Shown here: positions 1 to 5,504 of the stretch, in pieces
Layout of the letters: each line of letters opens with the position of its first letter
Numbering within the stretch: the stretch's first letter is position 1
DNA from: Promethearchaeota archaeon
GTDB lineage: Archaea; Asgardarchaeota; Lokiarchaeia; Sigynarchaeales; SOKP01
DNA: 7,027 nt
Reading direction: 5' to 3'
Assembly (NCBI GenBank): GCA_030605085.1
Contig: JAUWBH010000222.1
Location: 1-7,027, forward strand
Program-made: the position numbers and the translations under genes
The notes under the pieces: model-generated
Seen by the model: only the letters and a program-made list of their open reading frames with translations
The model's database searches: none
Told to the model about the DNA's origin: nothing

Positions 1-1
1 A

Positions 2-571
2 AAAAATTACGCTTCACAACTTTTAGATAACTCCCTTCACCATTCTGCCATGAAAAATTTAAAGAAATTTGAGAAAAGAGGACGACCTGATATAACTCAC
101 ATTTGCCTTCTCAACGCGTTAGGCTCTCCTCTGAATAAAAATGGAAATCTGAAACTATACATTCACACGGTCAATAAAAAAATTTATGAATTTAACAACA
201 AAATTAGAATTGCTAGGAATTTTAACAGGTTTAAAGGATTGATGACAAAATTATTGTTGGATGGGCAAATTATCGGATTAATATCCCCAGTTCACGATAA
301 TTTAAATGACCTTATTGAATCATTTGAAAGTCCGAATATAATATTATTTTCGAGTAAGGGGAAGTTAATTAAAAACTATGACGATTTATTTACTCAGAAT
401 TTATCTAAAAATTATATTGCTATGGTTGGAGGATTTCAAAAAAGCGATTTTTCAAGAGAAATCTATGCGCTATCGGATAATGTCATCTCTATATCTGAAT
501 ATCCTTTAGACGCGTGGGTTGCGGTGAATAGAATTATCACTTACTACGAAATAAATCAAAATATTATATAA
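2..571 (+). CDS. nep1: Ribosome biogenesis SPOUT methyltransferase Nep1, 5'-partial
   Basis: Nep1 (EMG1) N1-methylates a pseudouridine of 16S/18S rRNA and assists small-subunit assembly. The frame is open from base 2, at the window edge, to TAA at 569-571 (189 residues visible). The ATG at base 50 is therefore internal and the true start lies outside the window. The in-frame residues before it, including LLDNSLHHSA, match the family's region upstream of its RGRPD motif. Visible family motifs are RGRPDITH (visible residues 26-33), GSPLNKNG (41-48) in the substrate-binding part, and two C-terminal SPOUT-knot motifs that line the SAM site: MVGGFQKSDFS (141-151) and ISISEYPLDAW (162-172). Archaeal Nep1 is usually a little over 200 residues, so only some tens of residues are missing. 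tRNA-Gly follows 53 nt downstream on the same strand. The assignment rests on motif recognition. Confidence 0.92.
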   Translation, partial: KNYASQLLDNSLHHSAMKNLKKFEKRGRPDITHICLLNALGSPLNKNGNLKLYIHTVNKKIYEFNNKIRIARNFNRFKGLMTKLLLDGQIIGLISPVHDNLNDLIESFESPNIILFSSKGKLIKNYDDLFTQNLSKNYIAMVGGFQKSDFSREIYALSDNVISISEYPLDAWVAVNRIITYYEINQNII

Positions 572-624
572 AAAAATAAAACAGCAAAGTTAAATGAAAT
601 GATGAATTAAAATATTCATAATTA

Positions 625-725
625 GCGATCGTAGTATAGGCGTAGAATCGTGGCCTTCCAAGCCATGGACCCGGGATCGTTTTCCATATCGGAGAAAGAC
701 GGGAATTCAATTCCCGGCGGTCGCA
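625..725 (+). tRNA. tRNA-Gly(TCC) with one 30-nt intron in the T arm
   Basis: The acceptor stem is 625-631 with 718-724, with discriminator A725. The anticodon stem is 650-654/662-666 around loop 655-661, with anticodon TCC at 657-659. The variable loop is 667-670. The T stem CCGGG (671-675) pairs with CCCGG (713-717) only after 676-705 is removed, giving T loop TTCAATT (706-712). The mature RNA is 71 nt. T8-A14 and G15-C48 are kept. The D arm is poor: stem GTAT/GAAT (634-637/645-648) has an A-A mismatch, and the 7-nt loop AGGCGTA has C where G18 would be expected. CCA is not encoded. A T-run follows directly at 726-730 and may end transcription. Glycine identity (C35, C36, A73) is clear. The odd D arm leaves slight doubt about full function. 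Confidence 0.92.
676..705 (+). other. tRNA-Gly intron at 53/54 (BHB)
   Basis: This 30-nt intron lies between G53 and T54. Its BHB is essentially canonical. The central 4-bp helix is CCCG (670-673) with CGGG (700-703). The 5' bulge is GG^A (674-676) and the 3' bulge is AA^T (704-706), each cut after its second base. The inner helix is TC/GA, a G-A mismatch, then TTTTCC/GGAGAA closed by loop 686-690. A 2-bp outer helix (668-669/707-708) adds support. Excision regenerates a perfect T stem. Confidence 0.92.
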
Positions 726-776
726 TTTTTAATTTGATTCATTTAATAAGATTTGAAATCTTTGAACTTTGAAATT

Positions 777-797
777 CTTTATAAATACTATATAAAG
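777..797. promoter_or_regulatory. Inverted TATA-like pair, possible promoter
   Basis: CTTTATA (777-783) and TATAAAG (791-797) form a 7-bp inverted repeat around a 7-nt centre, giving a TATA-like element on each strand. On the plus strand, a start about 25 nt further on would make a transcript of about 110 nt ending at the terminator at 894-927. In such AT-rich DNA, TATA-like matches arise by chance, so this is tentative. Confidence 0.3.
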
Positions 798-893
798 TTT
801 TTGTAAAACATAAGTTTAAATTATCAAATTTGTATGATTTTTTTGACATAAAAATAGTCCTAACAAATATTTTTATCCATCAACCTATAATTT

Positions 894-927
894 CAACCCT
901 TTTTTTATTAAAAGGGTTGTTTTTTTT
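894..927 (+). terminator. Strong hairpin plus T8 terminator
   Basis: CAACCCTTTT (894-903) pairs perfectly over 10 bp with AAAAGGGTTG (910-919) around a 6-nt loop, followed at once by eight T (920-927). It is directional: on the minus strand no T-run follows the hairpin. It lies 169 nt after tRNA-Gly and 142 nt before the next gene, so what it ends is unclear. A small RNA from the region near 800-900, or read-through from nep1/tRNA-Gly, are options. The rest of 726-1068 is AT-rich and holds no frame that I regard as a gene. Confidence 0.65.
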
Positions 928-996
928 CTTTCAAAGGCTCTTGTTTTTTCACATTCTCTCGTTTTACAATTCTGTAAATGTCTAATCTTTTTTTCT

Positions 997-1009
997 AATA
1001 TAAAATATT
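997..1009 (+). promoter_or_regulatory. Possible TATA box of the SPL-family/AlkD-like operon
   Basis: AATATAAAATATT lies about 60 nt before the ATG at 1069, allowing a leader of roughly 30-45 nt. No convincing Shine-Dalgarno sequence precedes that ATG. Background AT content is high, so confidence is low. Confidence 0.28.
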
Positions 1010-1068
1010 GGTTTAATTGGATAAAAAAAGAATTTAATTATTCTAGATAAAATTATATTCGATATCAG

Positions 1069-2208
1069 ATGGTTAAATATACAAAACGAGAATTTAAAAG
1101 CGCATTAAACAAATTAAAATATCCAGATAGTTGGTTTTGGAATAGATACACTATTAATCCTTATTCTGGGTGTTCACATGCCTGCATTTATTGCGATGCA
1201 AGAAGTAAGAGATATTATTTAGATCAAGATTTTGAAAATGAAGTAATTATAAAAGTCAGTATTGAAAAAAAGTTAGACCAGCGACTCAAAAGAGCTCGAA
1301 CATTATTGCCTGATGTAATTGGCCCAGGTGGAGTGTGTGATGCCTATCAACCTATTGAGGAGGAGGCTGAAATTACTAAAAAAATATTAGAAATTATTCT
1401 TAAACATAAATATCCGGTAAATATCGCAACTAAGAGTAAGTTAATCACAAGAGATATTGATCTCTTGAAAAAAATTGCTGAGGATACTTGGTGTGCTATA
1501 GGATTTTCTATAACTACAACTGACGAAGATTTAGCGAATTTTTTAGAGCCACATTCCTCTCCACCTTACGATCGTTTCGAAGCATTAAAAGCAGTTAAGA
1601 AAAAAGCGCCTGCTATTCAAGTTGGAACAAATTTTATGCCAATTATACCTTTTTTGGAAGATAACGACGAAAACATGGAAGAAGTTATTAGAAGATCAAA
1701 AGAAGCTGGAGCCGATTTCGTTTTATTTTCGCCAGGTTTAACCATGCGAGATTTACAACAAGAATTTTTTATTAAGAAATTAAAAAATAGTAAATATAAC
1801 CACATTGTTAAACCTCTTTTGGATTTATACAAGGGAGAAATCTATCCACCAACAGAATATACAAGGAAAGTATATCCAAAATTGTTAAGTTTTTGTGAGA
1901 AATACGATTTACTCGTTCGAATAAAAAGGTGGATTCCGTCTGATTATCGCAAATGGAATTATAAAATCTCAGAGCTCTTATTGAATAAAGAATATATGGA
2001 TACATTAAAGACTGGTAAATCAAATAAAACAATGAAATGGGCAGGATTAAATCTGAATAACCTTGATAAGTCAATTATCGATGTGTATAGAAAAGGAGAA
2101 TTGTCTAAGTTAAGAAATTTTACTAAGAAAATTGTTGAATTTGTTACACCTTATTTAGAAAAAAGTAAGCAAATTAAACAAACTGCAGGATTAGATAGAT
2201 TTTTATGA
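1069..2208 (+). CDS. SPL-family radical SAM protein (spore photoproduct lyase-like)
   Basis: A 379-residue cytosolic radical SAM enzyme. The [4Fe-4S]-binding motif CX3CX2C is C35, C39 and C42, inside INPYSGCSHACIYC, the typical signature of the SplB/Rv2578c group. Further family motifs are DAYQPIE (91-97), ATKSKLITRDIDLL (120-133), FSITTTDEDLANFLEP (146-161) and MPIIPFLED (190-198). SplB itself reverses the UV-induced spore photoproduct in DNA. The wider SPL group in archaea and actinobacteria has no firmly assigned substrate, so only the radical SAM chemistry is secure. Its stop overlaps the start of the AlkD-like gene by 4 nt (ATGA), and that partner favours a DNA-repair role. The start at 1069 is a sensible choice, as the conserved domain begins within about 20 residues, but it lacks a clear ribosome binding site. 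Confidence 0.88.
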   Translation: MVKYTKREFKSALNKLKYPDSWFWNRYTINPYSGCSHACIYCDARSKRYYLDQDFENEVIIKVSIEKKLDQRLKRARTLLPDVIGPGGVCDAYQPIEEEAEITKKILEIILKHKYPVNIATKSKLITRDIDLLKKIAEDTWCAIGFSITTTDEDLANFLEPHSSPPYDRFEALKAVKKKAPAIQVGTNFMPIIPFLEDNDENMEEVIRRSKEAGADFVLFSPGLTMRDLQQEFFIKKLKNSKYNHIVKPLLDLYKGEIYPPTEYTRKVYPKLLSFCEKYDLLVRIKRWIPSDYRKWNYKISELLLNKEYMDTLKTGKSNKTMKWAGLNLNNLDKSIIDVYRKGELSKLRNFTKKIVEFVTPYLEKSKQIKQTAGLDRFL

Positions 2209-2714
2209 TAGATCTTGAAAAAGTTGTTAATGAAATAAAAACCCATTTGAAAAAGAACGCCCCTGCTTTAACTAAAGATCAAAAATCTCGAATGTATAAG
2301 ATATTAAACCCAGATAATCCTAATTTCATAGGTTATGGAAATAAACATTCTAATATAGAAAAGATGGTAAGAGAAATTCATAATAATTATCAGTTATCCT
2401 ACCAAGACAGCTCCGAAATCTTTAAATATTTAATAAAATCAAATGTACACGATGAAAAGATCGCAGGGCTTTTTTTATTAAATCGATCTAAAAAAGAGTT
2501 TAATAAAGACACCGTAAAAATGATTTATGATATAATTCCTAAAAATTTCGATACTTGGGCTATAACTGATACAACCATGATAAGAATAATTGGTTATGGT
2601 CCCGATAAAGTGAAATATCTTAAATACGCAGAAGAAAAGGGACTAGGTATAGCTGATTTAGATAAAATCGAAATCATAGGAAATCAAATAAAGGATGTAT
2701 ATCGTAAATTCTAA
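2205..2714 (+). CDS. Short AlkD-like HEAT-repeat protein, putative DNA alkylation repair
   Basis: A 169-residue, all-helical protein, translationally coupled to the radical SAM gene by the ATGA overlap at 2205-2208. It resembles the AlkD DNA glycosylase family (HEAT-like helices that recognise N3/N7-alkylated bases). The segment VHDEKIAGLFLLNRSKK (81-97) looks like a family helix pair. In NFDTWAITD (114-122) the W118-x3-D122 spacing matches the W109/D113 pair of Bacillus AlkD, where the Asp is catalytic. AlkD is usually 220-240 residues. Here the protein ends 47 residues after D122, and I see no counterpart of the later Arg (R148) and Trp that complete the active site. No continuing frame is evident after 2714, where a convergent gene ends at 2751. 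It may be a minimal family member, a binding rather than cleaving partner of the SPL enzyme, or a truncated gene. The family call is moderate. Confidence 0.62.
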   Translation: MIDLEKVVNEIKTHLKKNAPALTKDQKSRMYKILNPDNPNFIGYGNKHSNIEKMVREIHNNYQLSYQDSSEIFKYLIKSNVHDEKIAGLFLLNRSKKEFNKDTVKMIYDIIPKNFDTWAITDTTMIRIIGYGPDKVKYLKYAEEKGLGIADLDKIEIIGNQIKDVYRKF

Positions 2715-2750
2715 TTTTTAATAGTTCTTATTCAAATGTTTGAAAAAATA

Positions 2751-3839
2751 CTATTTACGAAAAATGTCGTTAGCTATAATTTCAGCAGATTGAAATATAT
2801 TTAAATCTCCATCCCAATTTAATAGGATATTGCGATACAATGTCTCAAACTTTTCAACAAAATTTTTTAAAACGACCTTAGTAAAGTTTAAATCTTCCGT
2901 AGTATACAATACGCCCCATATCAATTTACCAGCCCAAATAACTACGGTTTGACCTTTCTTTTTTAATACTGAAATTCCTCCTTTTCCCTTCGATCCTGTT
3001 AGTTCTTCAAGCAAAACATTTACGCTAGTAATCGCCGCAGAAATCAAATGCTCGTCCATTGTTTCGTATTTTTCGATAAAGGCTTTGTGAAATAGACATA
3101 ATCCCCCCTTATTTATAACGAAAACAACCTCAATTTTATCTTGCCAGTCAAACTCTGAAAATGGAGGAAGCGTTATAAAAAACAATGAAAGAAGCACCAA
3201 TCCTATTAGCTGAAAGATTGCTCCAACTAATCGAAATTCAAGCCCTAATAATTCAAGCATGATATCTGTTGTAAAAAAAAACCCGATTATTAGTAATCCA
3301 ATTCCTGATAAATACTTTAAAATTCCTATTAAAAGCTTTTCCCTATTTTGTACCTTTTTTACGAAATCTATTAAATATATTACTAAAAAAAATAAGAACA
3401 ATGGCCAAAAAATGTATGTTATGGTCTGGGTAGCCCTCATGTTGACAAAAAATACTATTACGAAACCAATAGAGCAGATGAGAAATAAAATAGTAAATAA
3501 ATATCTCTTAAATAAGAACGCTCTATATCGCTCTACGCAAAGTAAGAAAAAAAACGCTCCAATCATTATCGTAAAATAGCCAAAATTCAAAAATAGATAT
3601 CTTTCTGTATCGTTTGTTGCGTAATAATCTCCAATGATATAAAAAAACAACATTAAAGAAAATCCTAAAAATATTGAGAAATATCCAAGTTCCTGTAAGT
3701 TTCTCAATTCTTTTTCCTCTTTTCTATACCGGATTAAAAAGATAATACTAATTTCTATACATATAATTATTGAAATCCATTCCATTATAAGTAATGGAAT
3801 CCTTAAATTCCCCGTTATCGGAAATTCGACAAATAGCAT
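2751..3839 (-). CDS. 7TM membrane protein with C-terminal longin/roadblock-like domain (second of pair)
   Basis: A 362-residue protein in two parts. Seven hydrophobic segments lie at about 15-37, 51-72, 85-102, 112-132, 140-160, 170-197 and 203-224, and there is no cleavable signal peptide. A soluble domain follows at about 236-362. It opens with a beta-strand and turn (EVVFVINKGGLCLFHKAF), continues with a helix (LISAAITSVNVLLEEL, 265-280) and two strands, and ends with a helix carrying FETLYRNILLNWDGD (331-345). That order and the closing F..LY...L..W.GD pattern resemble the longin/roadblock-like domains common in Asgard archaea, which elsewhere bind or regulate small GTPases. Seven helices would put the tail in the cytosol if the N-terminus is outside. 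No kinase, HAMP, methyl-acceptor or other enzymatic motif is visible. It starts 27 nt after the stop of its paralogue, with GGGAG (complement of 3852-3856) about 12 nt before the ATG. Function is not established. Confidence 0.85.
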   Translation of the reverse strand: MLFVEFPITGNLRIPLLIMEWISIIICIEISIIFLIRYRKEEKELRNLQELGYFSIFLGFSLMLFFYIIGDYYATNDTERYLFLNFGYFTIMIGAFFFLLCVERYRAFLFKRYLFTILFLICSIGFVIVFFVNMRATQTITYIFWPLFLFFLVIYLIDFVKKVQNREKLLIGILKYLSGIGLLIIGFFFTTDIMLELLGLEFRLVGAIFQLIGLVLLSLFFITLPPFSEFDWQDKIEVVFVINKGGLCLFHKAFIEKYETMDEHLISAAITSVNVLLEELTGSKGKGGISVLKKKGQTVVIWAGKLIWGVLYTTEDLNFTKVVLKNFVEKFETLYRNILLNWDGDLNIFQSAEIIANDIFRK

Positions 3840-3866
3840 TATTTGTTATAGCTCCCTAATATAATT

Positions 3867-5000
3867 TTATCCCATCATGTCGTTAATGATAATATTAAAA
3901 CTTCCAAATAATTGTTCTGGTTCTTCAAATTTATCTAATTCTTTTAATAAGTCCTGATAAAACGACTCAAACTGTACCTTAATCGAATTCAAGAAGTAAC
4001 GATTACTACTTAAATCTTGTTTTACAACTAAAGCGTAAGTTAAATCAGGATTTAATTTAGATCCATACTCCAAGAAAATAAATGAATCGCCTTGTTTGAT
4101 TTTATTAATTTTTTCATTATAGGTGCGTGTTATAGTTGAAAGAACAATGTCAATACCTATGATTCCTCCTGAAAATAAAGTCTTAAAATCTTCTTGATCG
4201 CTGCTTTTTTGTTCTATAATATTAAAAAAATCGAGACTATATAAACAAGATTTATTTTTTTGATTAATTATAAATAATCTCAAAAGATTTTCTTTCCATT
4301 TTATTTCATAGAATTCTGGAATACCATAAACTCCCGAAACCGTAATGATGATTCCAGTTATTAATATTGTAATCATAATAAAAAATAAAATGCCAGAAAA
4401 ATTTAATTGAGTAAACATAATTATAATTTCTGCGATAAAAAGCAACGATACATAACAAAGGAATAATCCTATAAAAAGTTGAATTAATCTTTTGCGTATT
4501 TCACCTCCAGTCGTGCTGATTAATCGTATTTGAAAAAAGACAAAGAAGCCAAAATTTAATAACATAAAAGTTATACTAAAAACTAAAAAAAACAAATTAG
4601 TAGAAGCAATAAAAATCGTTAATATGATTGGAATTAAGTTGATTATCATCAACACTTTAACAATCTTCAAATTGATTATTTTTGAAAACTCACGTATGTT
4701 TATGAAATATAGAAATGCTATCAACGAAAAAAATATTAGTATGAAGCCAAATTTGTAGTACAATTCATTTATAGTTGTTTCTGAAACAAATAAATTACTC
4801 ACCAATAAAATGAAAACACCCACAATTGCTAATAGATAATACGCCCCATAAGATAACAAAATTTTATTTAAAGGAAGTTTATCATCTTTTATTTTAAAAT
4901 ACCTGTAAAAAAAGTATACCGCTAATTCAATGCCTAAAATTGTTGCGGTTAAATACTGCAGAAATTGAGCCTCTTGAATAGCGTTCGTTTGAAGTAACAT
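3867..5000 (-). CDS. 7TM membrane protein with C-terminal longin/roadblock-like domain (first of pair)
   Basis: A 377-residue paralogue of the gene that follows it, with the same architecture but clearly diverged sequence. Hydrophobic segments lie at about 14-35, 48-72, 82-100, 112-134, 136-158, 171-196 and 201-226, then a soluble domain at about 239-377. That domain opens with LRLFIINQKNKSCLYSLDFF, parallel to VVFVINKGGLCLFHKAF in the partner. Next come a helix near 278-292, strands around FIFLEYG (307-313) and YALVVKQDL (322-330), and a final helix with FESFYQDLLKEL (344-355). The linker GIPEFYEIKWKENL matches the partner's PPFSEFDWQDKI, so the duplication covers the whole protein. As the upstream gene of the pair it probably carries the promoter. 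A weak AGGT lies about 8 nt before the ATG. A sensory N-terminus with a GTPase-facing tail is inference; a non-receptor membrane role is equally open. Confidence 0.84.
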   Translation of the reverse strand: MLLQTNAIQEAQFLQYLTATILGIELAVYFFYRYFKIKDDKLPLNKILLSYGAYYLLAIVGVFILLVSNLFVSETTINELYYKFGFILIFFSLIAFLYFINIREFSKIINLKIVKVLMIINLIPIILTIFIASTNLFFLVFSITFMLLNFGFFVFFQIRLISTTGGEIRKRLIQLFIGLFLCYVSLLFIAEIIIMFTQLNFSGILFFIMITILITGIIITVSGVYGIPEFYEIKWKENLLRLFIINQKNKSCLYSLDFFNIIEQKSSDQEDFKTLFSGGIIGIDIVLSTITRTYNEKINKIKQGDSFIFLEYGSKLNPDLTYALVVKQDLSSNRYFLNSIKVQFESFYQDLLKELDKFEEPEQLFGSFNIIINDMMG

Positions 5001-5083
5001 TAAATATACCTAAATCTCGTAATTACTAAAAAGTCAATTATCAATACTGTTAAATGAATTTAAAAATTAATAGGTTTCCCTTT

Positions 5084-5095
5084 AAAAATATAAAG
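5084..5095 (-). promoter_or_regulatory. Possible TATA box of the 7TM-longin operon
   Basis: On the minus strand the sequence reads CTTTATATTTTT, about 85 nt before the start codon at 5000, which would leave a leader of roughly 55-60 nt. It lies in the 189-nt divergent spacer between this operon and tRNA-Phe. This is a pattern match only, in AT-rich DNA. Confidence 0.25.
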
Positions 5096-5209
5096 TGAAG
5101 AAAATTTTATATGATATCCTAAACTTTCTAACTTACTTAATACGAAAATTATTGTCTTGCTTTTTGAATTTTAAAGCAAAAAAATAGTTGCCAAGGTGGC
5201 GTAGCCCGG

Positions 5210-5239
5210 AATGCGTCGGAACCTTCCACTATTGGGTAG
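5210..5239 (+). other. tRNA-Phe intron 1, D loop at 19/20 (BHB)
   Basis: A 30-nt intron. Central helix GCCC (5204-5207) with GGGT (5234-5237), one G-T pair; bulges GG^A (5208-5210) and AG^G (5238-5240). The outer helix is the D stem itself (5199-5202/5242-5245) with one A-A mismatch. The inner part is weaker: GT/AC and GGA/TCC around loop ACCT. Excision restores D loop AGCCCGGGA with G18, G19, G20 and A21. Confidence 0.85.
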
Positions 5240-5250
5240 GAACGCACCAG

Positions 5251-5280
5251 TAAAGGTGTCTCGTCGACTACATTGGTGAA
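5251..5280 (+). other. tRNA-Phe intron 2, anticodon stem at 30/31 (BHB)
   Basis: A 30-nt intron. Central helix CACC (5245-5248) with GGTG (5275-5278); bulges AG^T (5249-5251) and AA^A (5279-5281). The inner helix is short and interrupted (AA/TT, then GT/AC and GTC/GAC around a small loop), and the outer helix is minimal, so this is a relaxed motif. Excision joins CCAG to A and completes the anticodon stem CCAGA/TCTGG. Confidence 0.85.
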
Positions 5281-5302
5281 ACTGAAGATCTGGGTATCAG
5301 GG

Positions 5303-5332
5303 TTGTCTCGCTATTTCAGCGGGACACTGAAA
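5303..5332 (+). other. tRNA-Phe intron 3, T stem at 52/53 (BHB)
   Basis: A 30-nt intron. Central helix TCAG (5297-5300) with CTGA (5327-5330); bulges GG^T (5301-5303) and AA^G (5331-5333). A strong 9-bp inner helix TGTCTCGCT/AGCGGGACA (5304-5312/5318-5326) closes loop ATTTC. The outer helix is weak. Excision restores T stem AGGGG/CCCCT. Confidence 0.92.
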
Positions 5333-5504
5333 GTTCAAATCCCCTTCTTGGCACTATTTGCTTCCTTTTATAATATGTTTATATCACTTATAGAGCTCAA
5401 AATGATTGTCTTAAATCGTCTATTTTTTTTAGAATAACCTTTTAGAAGAACCTTTGAATAAAAAGCCCTTTTCGAGTTTATTGGAATGTCCCACCCCTGG
5501 CATA

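Larger units (their letters stand above)
5190..5353 (+). tRNA. tRNA-Phe(GAA) interrupted by three 30-nt introns
   Basis: The gene spans 164 nt; the exons are 5190-5209, 5240-5250, 5281-5302 and 5333-5353. Joined, they give a 74-nt cloverleaf with no mismatched pairs. The acceptor is GCCAAGG/TCTTGGC with discriminator A5353. The D stem is GCGT/ACGC with 9-nt loop AGCCCGGGA. The anticodon stem is CCAGA/TCTGG around CTGAAGA, with anticodon GAA at 5284-5286. The variable loop is GTATC, and the T arm is AGGGG-TTCAAAT-CCCCT. T8-A14, G15-C48, G18, G19, G20 and A21 are all in place. None of this works unspliced: D, anticodon and T arms are each broken by an insertion. CCA is not encoded. There is no intron at the common 37/38 site. 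It is transcribed divergently from the 7TM operon. Confidence 0.93.

Noticed and set aside
1617..2074. Two open frames on the minus strand inside the radical SAM gene.
   Set aside because: They lie antisense to a gene with clear family motifs, have no recognisable domain, and are expected by chance in AT-rich DNA.
2728..2748. Hairpin TTCAAA/TTTGAA near an A6 run between the convergent genes as a terminator.
   Set aside because: The loop is only 2 nt. The run lies on the wrong side for the minus-strand gene and is A rather than T for the plus-strand gene. At most, the short T-runs act alone.
3259..3579. Plus-strand open frame opposite the membrane part of the second 7TM gene.
   Set aside because: It is Lys/Ile/Asn-rich complement of hydrophobic helix codons, with no family match and no initiation context.
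2751..5000. 7TM proteins as bacterial-style histidine kinases or methyl-accepting receptors.
   Set aside because: No H-box, ATP-binding, HAMP or methyl-acceptor motif is visible after the seventh helix; the tail is a small alpha/beta domain of about 130 residues.
5210..5241. Alternative first-intron boundary using the GGAA direct repeat, giving a 31-nt intron and an 8-nt D loop.
   Set aside because: It does not fit a BHB cut, and it leaves position 20 empty. The cut GG^A / AG^G gives a 9-nt loop with G18, G19, G20 and A21 and uses the D stem as outer helix.
5190..5250. Reading the D arm directly as GCGT/GCGT without an intron.
   Set aside because: It forms a D stem with terminal wobbles but leaves the anticodon stem without a 5' strand, and it cannot explain the extra bases before the CCAG segment.
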